DNA of 64,000 bases from Xanthostigma xanthostigma (Eukaryota; Arthropoda; Insecta; Raphidioptera; Raphidiidae). Below the pieces are notes generated by a model. The model was not told the DNA's origin and searched no databases. It was given only the letters and a program-made list of their open reading frames with translations. Location of the stretch: positions 25,314,001-25,378,000 of the forward strand of contig OY754469.1 of NCBI GenBank assembly GCA_963575645.1, read 5' to 3'. A program made the position numbers and the translations under genes. This document shows, piece by piece, positions 27,055-38,747 of this stretch. The number at the start of each line of letters is the position of its first letter. Position 1 is the stretch's first letter.

Positions 27055-30000
27055 TTACAAAGGCAAGTCTATTTACACTATAACATTCAGGTTTGGATCA
27101 TTCTCTCATAAGAAAATGCAAACTGCACATTTACTATCATTTTAACGCAGACAAGCAGTTTTTACATGCTTTACGACAATTAGGTGCAAATTGTCCTTAT
27201 AGGCAAAATTGCTTTATTTTACAAAGGCAAGTCTATTTACACTAAAACATTCAGGTTTGGATCATTCTATCATAAGAAAATGCAAACTGCATATTAACTA
27301 TTATTTTAACGCATACAAGCAGTTTTTACATGCTTTATAATAAATAGGGGCAAATGAGTCCTTATAGGCAAAATTGCTTTATTTCATGAAGGTAAGTCTA
27401 TTTACACTATAACATTCAGGTTTGGATCATTCTCTCATAAGAAAATGCAAACTGCTTCTTAACCATTATTTAAACGCAGACAAGCAGTTTTTACATGCTT
27501 TACGACAATTAGGTGCAAATGAGTCCTTATAAGCAAAATTCCTTTATTTCATGAGGGTAAGTCTATTTACACTATTACATTCTGGTTTCGATCATTCTCT
27601 CATAAGAAAATGCAAACTGCATATTTACTATCATTTTCACGCAGACAAGCAGTTTTTACATGTTTTACGACAATTAGGTGCAAATGAGTCCTTATAGGCA
27701 AAATTGCTTTATTTCATGAAGGTAAGTCTATTTACACTATAACATTCAGGTTTGGATCATTCTCTCATAAGAAAATGCAAACTGCATATTAACCATTATT
27801 TTAACGCAGACAAGCAGTTTTTACATGCATTACGACAATTAGGTGCAAATTGTCCTTATAGGCAAAATTGCTTTATTTTACAAAGGCAAGTCTATTTACA
27901 CTAAAACATTCAGGTTTGGATCATTCTATCATAAGAAAATGCAAACTGCTTCTTAACCATTATTTAAACGCAGACAAGCAGTTTTTACATGCTTTACGAC
28001 AATTAGGTGCAAATGAGTCCTTATAAGCAAAATTCCTTTATTTCATGAGGGTAAGTCTATTTACACTATTACATTCTGGTTTCGATCATTCTCTCATAAG
28101 AAAATGCAAACTGCATATTAACCATTATTTTAACGCAGACAAGCAGTTTTTACATGCATTACGACAATTAGGTGCAAATTGTCCTTATAGGCAAAATTGC
28201 TTTATTTTACAAAGGCAAGTCTATTTACACTAAAACATTCAGGTTTGGATCATTCTATCATAAGAAAATGCAAACTGCATATTAACTATTATTTTAACGC
28301 ATACAAGCAGTTTTTACATGCTTTATAATAAATAGGGGCAAATGAGTCCTTATAGGCAAAATTGCTTTATTTCATGAAGGTAAGTCTATTTACACTATAA
28401 CATTCAGGTTTGGATCATTCTCTCATAAGAAAATGCAAACTGCTTCTTAACCATTATTTAAACGCAGACAAGCAGTTTTTACATGCTTTACGACAATTAG
28501 GTGCAAATGAGTCCTTATAAGCAAAATTCCTTTATTTCATGAGGGTAAGTCTATTTACACTATTACATTCTGGTTTCGATCATTCTCTCATAAGAAAATG
28601 CAAACTGCATATTTACTATCATTTTCACGCAGACAAGCAGTTTTTACATGTTTTACGACAATTAGGTGCAAATGAGTCCTTATAGGCAAAATTGATTTAT
28701 TTCATGAAGGTAAGTCTATTTACACTATAACATACAGGTTTGGATCATTCTCTCATAAGAAAATGCAAACTGCATATTAACCATTATTTAACGCAGACAA
28801 GCAGTTTTTACATGCTTCACGACAATTGCGTGCAAATGAGTCCTTATAGGCAAAATTGCTTTATATTACAGAGGTAAGTCTATTTACACTATTACATTCT
28901 GGTTTCGATCATTCTCTCATAAGAAAATGCAAACTGCATATTTACTATCATTTTCACGCAGACAAGCAGTTTTTACATGTTTTACGACAATTAGGTGCAA
29001 ATGAGTCCTTATAGGCAAAATTGATTTATTTCATGAAGGTAAGTCTATTTACACTATAACATACAGGTTTGGATCATTCTCTCATAAGAAAATGCAAACT
29101 GCATATTAACCATTATTTTAACGCAGACAAGCAGTTTTTACATGCTTCACGACAATTGCGTGCAAATGAGTCCTTATAGGCAAAATTGCTTTATATTACA
29201 GAGGTAAGTCTATTTACACTATTACATTCTGGTTTCGATCATTCTCTCATAAGAAAATGCAAACTGCATATTAACCATTATTTTGACGCAGACAAGCAGT
29301 TTTTACATGCTTCACGACAATTGCGTGCAAATGAGTCCTAATAGGCAGAATTGCTTTATTTCACAAAGGTAAGTCTATTTACACTATAACATTCAGGTTT
29401 GGATCATTCTCTCATAAGAAAATGCAAACTGCATATTAACCATTATTTTAACGCAGACAAGCAGTTTTTACATGCTTCACGACAATTGCGTGCAAATGAG
29501 TCCTTATAGGCAAAATTGCTTTATATTACAGAGGTAAGTCTATTTACACTATAACATTCAGGTTTGGATCATTCTCTCATAAGAAAATGCAAACTGCATA
29601 TTAATCATTATTTTAACGCAGACAAGCAGTTTTTACATGCATTACGACAATTAGGTGCAAATGAGTCCTTATAGGCAAAATTGCTTTATTTTACAAAGGT
29701 AAGTTTACTTACACTATAACATTCAGGTTTGGATCATTCTCTCATAAGAAAATGCAAACTGCATATTAACCATTATTTTGACGCAGACAAGCAGTTTTTA
29801 CATGCTTCACGACAATTGCGTGCAAATGAGTCCTAATAGGCAGAATTGCTTTATTTCACAAAGGTAAGTCTATTTACACTATAACATTCAGGTTTGGATC
29901 ATTCTCTCATAAGAAAATGCAAACTGCATATTAACCATTATTTTGACGCAGACAAGCAGTTTTAACATGTTTTACGACAATTAGGTGCAAATAAGTCCTT

Positions 30001-32688
30001 AAAGGCAAAATTGTTTTATTTCACAAAGGTAAGTCTACTTTCACTATAACATTCAGGTTTGGATCATTCTCTCATTAGAAAATGCAAACTGCATATTTAC
30101 TATCATTTTCACGCAGACAAGTAGTTTTTACATGCTTCACGACAATTAGGTGCAAATGAGTCCTTATAGGCACAATCGCTTAATTTTACAAAGGCAAGTC
30201 TATTTACACTATAACATTCAGGTTTGGATCATTCTCTCATAAGAAAATGCAAACTGCACATTTACTATCATTTTAACGCAGACAAGCAGTTTTTACATGC
30301 TTTACGACAATTAGGTGAAAATGAGTCCTTAGAGGCAAAATTGCTTTATTTTACAAAGGCAAGTCTATTTACACTATAACATTCAGGTTTGTATCATTCT
30401 CTCATAAGGAAATGCAAACTACACATTTACTATCATTTTAACGCAGACAAGCAGTTTTTACATGCTTTACGACAATTAGGTGCAAATTAGTCCTTATAGG
30501 CAAAATTGCTTTATTTCATGAAGGTTAGTCTATTTACACTATAACATTCAGGTTTGGATCATTCTCTCATAAGAAAATGCAAACTGCTTCTTAACCATTA
30601 TTTTAACGCATACAAGCAGTTTTTACATGCTTTATGACAATTAGGGCAAATGAGTCCTTATAGGCAAAATTGCTTTATTTCATGAGGGTAAGTCTATTTA
30701 CACTATAACATTCAGGTTTGGATCATTCTCTCATAAGAAAATGCAAACTGCATATTTACTATCATTTTCACGCAGACAAGCAGTTTTTACATGTTTTACG
30801 ACAATTGCGTGCAAATAAGCCCTATAGGCAAAATTGCTTTATTTTACAAAGGTAAGTCTATTTACACTATAACATTCAGGTTTGGATCATTCTCTCATAA
30901 GAAAATGCAAACTGCATATTAACCATTATTTAAACGCATACAAGCAGTTTTTACATGCTTCACGACAATTAGGTGAAAATGAGTCCTTATAGGCAAAATT
31001 GCTTTATTTTACAAAGGCAAGTCTATTTACACTATAACATTCAGGTTTGGATCATTCTCTCATATGAAAATGCAAACTGCATATTAACCATTATTTTAAC
31101 ACAGACAAGCAGTTTTTACATGCTTTACGACAATTAGGTGCAAATTAGTCCTTATAGGCAAAATTGCTTTATTTCATGAAGGTAAGTCTATTTACACTAT
31201 AACATTCAGGTTTGGATCATTTTCTCGTAAGAAAATGCAAACTGCGTATTAACCATTATTTTAACGCAGACAAGCAGTTTTTACATGCTTTACGACAATT
31301 AGGTGCAAATTAGTCCTTATAGGCAAAATTGCTTTATTTCATGAAGGTTAGTCTATTTACACTATAACATTCAGGTTTGGATCATTCTCTCATAAGAAAA
31401 TGCAAACTGCATGTTAACCATTATTTTAACGCCGACAAGCAGTTTTTGCATGCCTTACGACAATTAGGTGCAAATTAGTCCTTATAGGCAAAATTGCTTT
31501 TTATCATGAAGGTAAGTCTACTTACACTATAATAACATTCAGGTTTGGATAATTCTCTCATAAGAAAATGCAAACTGCATATTAACAAATATTTTAACGC
31601 ATACAAGCAGTTTTTACATGCTTTATAATAAATAGGGGCAAATGAGTCCTTATAGGCAAAATTGCTTTATTTCATGAAGGTAAGTCTATTTACACTATAA
31701 CATTCAGGTTTGGATCATTCTCTCATAAGAAAATGCAAACTGCTTCTTAACCATTATTTAAACGCAGACAAGCAGTTTTTACATGCTTTACGACAATTAG
31801 GTGCAAATGAGTCCTTATAAGCAAAATTCCTTTATTTCATGAGGGTAAGTCTATTTACACTATTACATTCTGGTTTCGATCATTCTCTCATAAGAAATTG
31901 CAAACTGCATATTTACTATCATTTTTACGCAGACAAGCAGTTTTTACATGTTTTACGACAATTAGGTGCAAATGAGTCCTTATAGGCAAAATTGCTTTAT
32001 TTCATGAAGGTAAGTCTATTTACACTATAACATTCAGGTTTGGATCATTCTCTCATAAGAAAATGCAAACTGCATATTAACCATTATTTTAACGCAGACA
32101 AGCAGTTTTTACATGCATTACGACAATTAGGTGCAAATTGTCCTTATAGGCAAAATTGCTTTATTTTACAAAGGCAAGTCTATTTACACTAAAACATTCA
32201 GGTTTGGATCATTCTATCAACAGAAAATGCAAACTGCATATTAACTATTATTTTAACGCATACAAGCAGTTTTTACATGCTTTATAATAAATAGGGGCAA
32301 ATGAGTCCTTATAGGCAAAATTGCTTTATTTCATGAAGGTAAGTCTATTTACACTATAACATTCAGGTTTGGATCATTCTCTCATAAGAAAATGCAAACT
32401 GCTTCTTAACCATTATTTAAACGCAGACAAGCAGTTTTTACATGCTTTACGACAATTAGGTGCAAATGAGTCCTTATAAGCAAAATTCCTTTATTTCATG
32501 AGGGTAAGTCTATTTACACTATTACATTCTGGTTTCGATCATTCTCTCATAAGAAAATGCAAACTGCATATTTACTATCATTTTCACGCAGACAAGCAGT
32601 TTTTACATGTTTTACGACAATTAGGTGCAAATGAGTCCTTATAGGCAAAATTGCTTTATTTCATGAAGGTAAGTCTATTTACACTATA
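27055..32688 (+). repeat. 165-bp satellite array, left HOR family (part 2)
   Basis: The satellite resumes in register after the foldback insert and continues with left-family variants (ctgcttcttaacc, attctggtttcgatc, aataaataggggc) up to about 32640. About 34 monomers, same orientation as part 1. No gene is seen. Confidence 0.95.
28561..29219 (+). repeat. Two-monomer tandem duplication
   Basis: The variant tattacattctggtttcgat starts at 28561, 28890 and 29220, with spacings of 329 and 330 bp. Each unit contains the same variant dimer, including attgatttatttcatgaagg and tatattacagagg. The first unit is one base shorter (ccattatttaacgcag, a missing T near 28789). The third occurrence diverges soon after its start. 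This is a local expansion not seen in the other HOR copies. Confidence 0.8.
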
Positions 32689-34503
32689 ACATTCAGGTTT
32701 GGATAATTCTCTCATAAGAAAATGCAAACTGCATATTAACTATTATTTTAACGCATACAAGCAGTTTTTACATGCTTTATAATAACTAGGGGCAAATGAG
32801 TCCTTATAGGCAAAATTGCTTTATTTCATGAAGGTAAGTCTATTTACACTATAACATACAGGTTTGGATCATTCTCTCATAAGAAAATGCAAACTGCATA
32901 TTAACCATTATTTTGACGCAGACAAGCAGTTTTTACATGCTTCACGACAATTGCGTGCAAATGAGTCCTTATAGGCAAAATTGCTTTATATTACAGAGGT
33001 AAGTCTATTTACACTATAACATACAGGTTTGGATCATTCTCTCATAAGAAAATGCAAACTGCATATTAACCATTATTTTAACGCAGACAAGCAGTTTTTA
33101 CATGCTTCACGACAATTGCGTGCAAATGAGTCCTTATAGGCAAAATTGCTTTATATTACAAAGGTAAGCCTATTTACACTATAACATTCAGGTTTAGATC
33201 ATTTTCTCAAAAGATAATGCAAACTGATCATTTCCTATTATTTTCACGCAGACAAGCAGTATTTACATGCTTTATGACAATTAGGTGCAAATGTGTCCTT
33301 ATAGGCAAAATTGCTTTATTTTACAAAGGCAAATCTATTTTACACTATAACATTCAGGATTGGATCATTCTCTCATAGGAAAATGCAAACTGCACATTTA
33401 CTATCATTTTAACGCAGACAAGCAGTTTTTACATGCTTCACGACAATTAGGTGCAAATGAGTCTTTATAGGCAAAATTGCTTTATTTTACAAAGGCAAGT
33501 CTATTTACACTATAACATTCAGGTTTGGATCATTCTCTCATAAGAAAATGCAAACTACACATTTACTATCATTTTAACACAGACAAGCAGTTTTTACATG
33601 CTTTACGACAATTAGGTGCAAATTAGTCCTTATAGGCAAAATTGCTTTATTTCATGAAGGTAAGTCTATTTACACTATAACATTCAGGTTTGGATCATTT
33701 TCTCGTAAGAAAATGCAAACTGCGTATTAACCATTATTTTAACGCAGACAAGCAGTTTTTACATGCTTTACGACAATTAGGTGCAAATTAGTCCTTATAG
33801 GCAAAATTGCTTTATTTCATGAAGATAAGTCTACGTACACTATTACATTCGGGTTTGGATCATTTTCTTGTAAGAAAATGCAAACTGCGTATTAACCATT
33901 ATTTTAACGCAGACACGCAGTTTTTACATGCTTTACGACAATTAGGTGCAAATTAGTCCTTATAGGCAAAATTGCTTTATTTCATGAAGGTAAGTCTACT
34001 TACACTATAACATTCAGGTTTGGATCATTCTCTCATAAGAAATTGCAAACTGCATATTAACCATTATTTTAACGCATACAAGCAGTTTTTACATGCTTTA
34101 TGACAATTAGGGGCAAATAAGTCCTTATAGGCAAAATTGCTTTATTTAATGAGGGTTAGTCTATTTACACTATAACATTCAGGTTTGGATCATTCTCTCA
34201 TAAGAAAATGCAAACTGCATATTTACTATCATTTTCAGGCAGACAAGCAGTTTTTACATGTTTTACGACAATTGCGTGCAAATAAGTCCTTATAGGCAAA
34301 ATTGCTTTATTTTACAAAGGTAAGTCTATTTACACTATAACATTCAGGTTTGGATCATTCTCTCATAAGAAAATGCAAACTGCATATTAACCATTATTTA
34401 AACGCATACAAGCAGTTTTTACATGCTTTATGACAATTAGGTGCAAACGAGTCCTTATAGGCAAAATTGCTTTATTTCATGAAGGTTAGTCTATTTACAC
34501 TAT
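32689..34503 (+). repeat. Satellite, right HOR family: module X copy 1, part before the retrotransposon
   Basis: Eleven 165-bp monomers forming the first part of a 19-monomer module. The order of variants (ggataattc, aataactagggg, aacatacagg, gatcatttcctatt, gtattaacc, cagacacgcag) matches 48801-51937, 51938-55073 and 60351-63486. It ends at the actat target duplication. With the element and one target copy removed (4400 bp), the distance from cagacacgcag to the downstream gcatatttactatc marker is 957 bp, the same as in the copies at 53 and 61 kb. Confidence 0.93.
34499..34503. other. Target-site duplication, left copy (actat)
   Basis: The five bases actat directly flank the LTR on the left and are repeated at 38899-38903 on the right. 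They belong to the satellite box tttacactataacattc, so the element entered that box. A 5-bp duplication is usual for Ty3/Gypsy integrase. Confidence 0.93.
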
Positions 34504-34654
34504 TGTAATATTTTTGAGGGTATTTTATTCAAACAACTTTACTACTTCAATTCTCAGTTAGTAATAAAAATTTATTAAAATAAAAAAATATTCTTTTCAC
34601 AGAATGGTTATATAACAATTGCAACTAAAGTCAATTCTATAATAAGTTATAACA
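34504..34654 (-). repeat. 3' LTR (151 bp)
   Basis: Plus-strand sequence begins tgtaatatttttgagggt and ends ataagttataaca; read in the element's direction it starts TGTTATAAC and ends ATATTACA, the usual TG...CA termini. Base-by-base reading against 38748-38898 shows no difference. It contains candidate poly(A) signals AATAAA on the minus strand at 34571-34576 and 34524-34529. Confidence 0.96.
34571..34576 (-). terminator. Candidate poly(A) signal in the 3' LTR
   Basis: AATAAA on the minus strand (tttatt on the plus strand), downstream of the TATA-like box within the LTR, where the end of the R region would be expected. A second AATAAA lies at 34524-34529. AT-rich sequence makes chance matches likely, so which is used is unknown. 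Confidence 0.45.
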
Positions 34655-34668
34655 ATTTCTCCCTTTTT
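34655..34668 (-). other. Polypurine tract (plus-strand primer)
   Basis: The minus strand reads AAAAAGGGAGAAAT immediately before the TGTTATAAC start of the 3' LTR. A purine run abutting the 3' LTR is the expected plus-strand DNA priming site. Confidence 0.85.
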
Positions 34669-34773
34669 AAATAAAGAAATATACAATATCCAAACAATAT
34701 AATACATTATATACAAAAAAAAAACCTTTTACAAAATTATAATATCTAAATCAAAATTAATCATATTTCAAAA
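34669..34773 (-). other. 3' untranslated segment of the retrotransposon
   Basis: An AT-rich stretch of 105 bp between the Gag-Pol stop and the polypurine tract. No reading frame is seen, so there is no room for an env gene. Confidence 0.8.
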
Positions 34774-37700
34774 TTAATACATAAGCCTCTCTGGAGGTTT
34801 TCTTGATCTAGGCGGATACCTTGGTTCGGTATCAGTTCCCAAATCAATTTGATTTTTTTCTAATGGAAAATAACCATGAAAATCATCAGACAAATAAGAT
34901 TTTCTTAACTGATTTTTGTGAGCAATTTTAAATGTATTGTTAACTTTAATTTTGTAAACTAAAGGACTGAGTACTCCAACAATATAAGCAGGAAACCATT
35001 TAATATATTCTTTGAAACTATTTTTATAAAATACCTTTTCCCCTTTTGAAAAAATAAAATTACAATTTCTTCCTCTTTTAAAATTTTTGATAACTTTGTT
35101 TCTTTGATTTGTGAAATTTTTAATTTTTTGATTTTTTTCATTAATTAAATCGAGCAATATTTTCGGTTTGTAACAAAAAATTAATTCAGCAGGTGTTTTA
35201 CCCGTAACTGTAGTAGGAGTATTCCTATAACTTAACAAAAAATTATGTAATTTATCTTGCATAGACAAATTTTTGAATTTATTATCAATTAGAAATTTTT
35301 TAAATGATTTTTTGACAGTTTGAACGGACCTTTCAGCGGAACCGTTACTTTGAGGGAAATAAGGTGGTGAATGCGTTAATTTTATGTCATGTAATCGGCA
35401 AAAATTAGAAAATCTTTCTGAATTAAACGGTGGTCCATTATCTGAAACGATTTCTTTTGGTAAACCAAAAACAGAAAAACTATATTTTAATTTTTGAATA
35501 ATTACCTCAGCTGTGGTAGAATTAACTAAATAAACGTCAATCCACTTACTGTAGGTGTCATTTAAAATAAGAAACGAAAAAGTATTAAAGTAAAATAAAT
35601 CAATATGAATTCTCTGATAAGGGAAACTGCTTGTAGGCCATTTAGAATGTACAATATTATTTTTATGATTTGAAGTTTGCTGACAAACAACACACTGTTG
35701 TATAAATTGTTCAATACTTTTATCGACACCTTTCCACCAGGCATATGATCTACAAAGCATTTTCATCCGAGAAATGCCTATGTGACCACTATGCAGTAAA
35801 TTTAAAACTTTATTTTGCAAATTTTGAGGCACTACGACCCTATTACCATAAAATAAACATTTATCATCCACAGACAATAGATTTTTTATAGAAAAATAAT
35901 ATTTCAAGGATTCATTTAGATTTTTAGGCCAGCCATTTAAAGTAAAATTAATTATTTTTTGTAAAAGCGGATCTTTTTCAGTTTCAGAAATAATGTCATT
36001 TTTTTTCAAAAGATTTTCACCATTATCATTAAATAAATTTATTTTAATTACATCTATATTAGTGAATTCTTTTAAAGGTAGGCGTGATAGCGCATCTGCA
36101 TGTTTCATTTGTACGCCCTTCCTATAACAAATTTCATAATCGAACATTGATAACAACACTGCCCATCTTTGAAGACGTGCTGCTGCGATTGGTGGTGTAT
36201 TTCTATTCGGATTGAAAATTTCTTTTAAAGGTTGATGATCACTGTATATAGTAAACCGACGCCCATATATGTACTTAAAAAATTTTTTGATTCCGAATAT
36301 TATTGCAAGTGCTTCCTTGTGAAGCTGCGAGTAATTTTTTTCAGCGGGTGTTAGTGTACTTGAGGCAAACAATACTGGACGTTCAACCCCATTTACCAAA
36401 TGTGACAAGATTGCGGCAACCCCATACGGACTTGCATCACACGACAAAATTATTGGTTTATTAGCATCATATAATTCTAAAACGTTATTTTTAAGCAAAT
36501 AAGTTTTACTTTTATCAAATAATTTTTGACATTCATCTGTCCATTGAAATTTAACATCTTTACACAACAAGTTATATAACGGTTTCAATTCTATAGCCAA
36601 ATTTGGAATAAAATGTCTATAATAATTCAATAATCCTAAATAAGCTTGCAATTGATTCAAATTTTGTGGGATTGGAGCTTTGCAAATAGCATCAACTTTA
36701 GCTTCATTCGGACTTAGTTTTCCATTTGAAATTTTATGCCCCAGGTATACAACACTACTCTTAAAAAATGCACATTTTGCTAAATTTATCTTAACATTGT
36801 ATTTATTTAACCGGTCCATTACTTCATATAAATTTTCTCTACACTCATTAAAATCGATACCCCCTATAATGATATCATCTAAGTAACAATTAACATTCTT
36901 TAATCCTAACAATATCTGATCCATTACTGCTTGAAACTGAAAAGGAGCGCAAGATATTCCATAACACAGTCTAGTAAATTGAAATAAACCTTTAAACGTG
37001 TTAATAGTCAAATATTTTTGAGACTCTTCGGCCACCTGTAATTGTTGATATGCTCCCGTTAGGTCTAGAGTACAAAAAACTTTGCAATTTGCTAAACTTG
37101 CGAGAATATCATCAATTCTGGGTAAGGCATAATATCCAGTCTTGATAAATTTATTTATGGTAGACTTACAATCAACACATATTCTGATATCCTTATTATT
37201 TTTAGTGACAATAACTATAGGGCTCGCATAATCGCTATGCTCAACTGGTACTAAAATTTGTTCCTTACATAATCTATCTATCTCTTCCCCGACCTTATCC
37301 TTCAACTGAAAGGGTACACTATATGCTTTTAAGAAAATTGGCTTTATTTCAGGTTTAGTATGAATAGTAACTGTAAATTTTTCAATCGGTTCATTAAAAT
37401 TATTCAGAAAAACTCTGGGAAATTTAGATTTTAATTCAGATACTAAATTTTCATTATCATGGATTTCAAAATTACATATAGTTCCCGACTGATTACTTTT
37501 CTCGACAAAATTTTTTCTCCAAAATGGAATAAGAACGTCTAACCATGAACGACCCATCAACGGTACAAATTTAGTCTCCGTCTGTATGACAACTAATTTT
37601 AAACGATACGAATTACCTCTCCTTATGTCTCCTGTTGAATCCTCTACTATGAGTGAAACGTTGACCATGATTGATCCTACTACCTTCACCTTGTGTCCTG

Positions 37701-38718
37701 TGACTACTTGAAGTACGCTACTGCAATCTGACAAATGTATATTCGAGAAATTCTTCTTGTAATCTTCAAAACTGATAATAGTCATGCCAGCTCCTGTGTC
37801 GATTTCTAACTCCATTTCTTGATCTTCTACTTGTACCTTCATGTACTGCGGTTCAACTAAGCTAAATATATTTTCAACATGATCAATATTCTCCGTTTCT
37901 TCTGACTGTTCCTCTTCTTCCTTTCCTTGCATATTATTGCAATTCTGTCGCCGTCTATTACTATAGCAGTTTTTCGCTATGTGTCCAGGCTTTTGGCATT
38001 TATAGCAAATAATCTGTCTCTGCGTTTGTTGTTGTTGACGATACCCTCTGCTCCGATCCTGTACATTATCCCGCTGCGAAATTGTACTATTATTTCTTCT
38101 GTAGGACTGATTTTGGTTGTTTCTTGTAATCGTTCTTCTCTCATTACTAACTGCAAACTGCGGTTCAGGCTTAACCTTTAGGTTACTTGCTTCAGCCTCC
38201 GCCAATTCAAGACTCAGAGCTTTACTTAATGCTTCGTCGAATGTCAAATCCGAAATATTTAAAAGTGCAGACTGAATGTGCGTATTAGTTAATCCACTCA
38301 CAAATTTATCTCGTAACGCCTCTGATAAAAATGATTTGAAATCACACGGTTGTGCCAAGACTTTTAAATGCATTACATAATCACTAATAGATTCTCCAAT
38401 CACTTGATTTCTTTTATAAAATTTAAATCTTTCTGCAATCAGATTTCTTTTCGGCGAAAAATGATTCCTCATCACTTGTTCAATTTCAGAAAATGTCTTC
38501 TTGCTTGGTTTGTCTGGTAATGTTAATGACTTCAAAATTTTGTACGTTTCCGCCCCCATTAAAGTTATAAAAAGTGGTACTTTTAATTTATCTTCAATAG
38601 AATTTATCAAAAAATATTGTTGTAGTCTTTCCATGTATGCATCGAAATCTTCTCCAGGCATATAATTTTCAATTGAACCAATTAAAGCACTTCGTGGCAT
38701 ATCTTTCGAGTCCGGCAT
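34774..38718 (-). CDS. gag-pol: Gag-Pol polyprotein of a Ty3/Gypsy (Mag-like) retrotransposon
   Basis: One uninterrupted frame of 1314 codons ending in TAA. I place the start at the ATG at 38718 (MPDSKDMPRS); the frame is open a little further upstream through the primer binding site, from a TTG at 38745, but without an ATG. Domains (residues from that ATG): Gag capsid-like region about 20-170; a CCHC zinc knuckle (CYKCQKPGHIAKNC) at 238-251 after a basic, Gln/Asn-rich stretch; aspartic protease with DTGA at 307-310; reverse transcriptase about 460-650 with the first catalytic Asp at 552 and YLDD at 612-615; RNase H about 755-880 with Asp761, Glu802, Asp827 and Asp875; integrase zinc finger H976, H979, C1009, C1012; integrase core Asp1040, Asp1093, Glu1129, a D,D-35-E arrangement. 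The tail beyond about 1220 is basic. All catalytic residues I looked for are present. Gag and Pol share one frame without a shift. It encodes the particle and the enzymes for reverse transcription and integration. Confidence 0.97.
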   Translation of the reverse strand: MPDSKDMPRSALIGSIENYMPGEDFDAYMERLQQYFLINSIEDKLKVPLFITLMGAETYKILKSLTLPDKPSKKTFSEIEQVMRNHFSPKRNLIAERFKFYKRNQVIGESISDYVMHLKVLAQPCDFKSFLSEALRDKFVSGLTNTHIQSALLNISDLTFDEALSKALSLELAEAEASNLKVKPEPQFAVSNERRTITRNNQNQSYRRNNSTISQRDNVQDRSRGYRQQQQTQRQIICYKCQKPGHIAKNCYSNRRRQNCNNMQGKEEEEQSEETENIDHVENIFSLVEPQYMKVQVEDQEMELEIDTGAGMTIISFEDYKKNFSNIHLSDCSSVLQVVTGHKVKVVGSIMVNVSLIVEDSTGDIRRGNSYRLKLVVIQTETKFVPLMGRSWLDVLIPFWRKNFVEKSNQSGTICNFEIHDNENLVSELKSKFPRVFLNNFNEPIEKFTVTIHTKPEIKPIFLKAYSVPFQLKDKVGEEIDRLCKEQILVPVEHSDYASPIVIVTKNNKDIRICVDCKSTINKFIKTGYYALPRIDDILASLANCKVFCTLDLTGAYQQLQVAEESQKYLTINTFKGLFQFTRLCYGISCAPFQFQAVMDQILLGLKNVNCYLDDIIIGGIDFNECRENLYEVMDRLNKYNVKINLAKCAFFKSSVVYLGHKISNGKLSPNEAKVDAICKAPIPQNLNQLQAYLGLLNYYRHFIPNLAIELKPLYNLLCKDVKFQWTDECQKLFDKSKTYLLKNNVLELYDANKPIILSCDASPYGVAAILSHLVNGVERPVLFASSTLTPAEKNYSQLHKEALAIIFGIKKFFKYIYGRRFTIYSDHQPLKEIFNPNRNTPPIAAARLQRWAVLLSMFDYEICYRKGVQMKHADALSRLPLKEFTNIDVIKINLFNDNGENLLKKNDIISETEKDPLLQKIINFTLNGWPKNLNESLKYYFSIKNLLSVDDKCLFYGNRVVVPQNLQNKVLNLLHSGHIGISRMKMLCRSYAWWKGVDKSIEQFIQQCVVCQQTSNHKNNIVHSKWPTSSFPYQRIHIDLFYFNTFSFLILNDTYSKWIDVYLVNSTTAEVIIQKLKYSFSVFGLPKEIVSDNGPPFNSERFSNFCRLHDIKLTHSPPYFPQSNGSAERSVQTVKKSFKKFLIDNKFKNLSMQDKLHNFLLSYRNTPTTVTGKTPAELIFCYKPKILLDLINEKNQKIKNFTNQRNKVIKNFKRGRNCNFIFSKGEKVFYKNSFKEYIKWFPAYIVGVLSPLVYKIKVNNTFKIAHKNQLRKSYLSDDFHGYFPLEKNQIDLGTDTEPRYPPRSRKPPERLMY

Positions 38719-38731
38719 CGCGATTCCTTGT

Positions 38732-38744
38732 ATCCTCGTCGCCA
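38732..38744 (-). other. Primer binding site, tRNA-Ser(GCU) type
   Basis: Three bases after the 5' LTR the minus strand reads TGGCGACGAGGAT, complementary to the 3' end (ATCCTCGTCG plus CCA) of animal tRNA-Ser(GCU) as I recall it, a 13-base match. It lies 13 bases upstream of the Gag-Pol ATG, so the leader between LTR and start codon is only 29 nt and is largely primer site. Confidence 0.8.
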
Positions 38745-38747
38745 AAA

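Larger units (their letters stand above)
24766..32688 (+). repeat. Left-array HOR copy 4, rearranged and interrupted
   Basis: It starts with the same phase marker and follows copy 3 to the foldback insert at 26286-27054. Beyond the insert the order departs from other copies: a dimer duplication at 28561-29219, a second occurrence of the phase marker at 29985, then the normal tail with the actataataac marker at about 31526. Without the insert it is about 7154 bp (43 monomers). It ends where the right-array module X begins. Confidence 0.75.

Noticed and set aside
34669-34773. Possible env or accessory gene downstream of pol
   Set aside because: Only 105 bp lie between the stop codon and the polypurine tract, with no reading frame of note.
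36680-38181. Small frames on the strand opposite Gag-Pol, and short out-of-frame minus-strand frames within it
   Set aside because: They are overlaps of the long Gag-Pol frame, with no start context or recognisable domain of their own.
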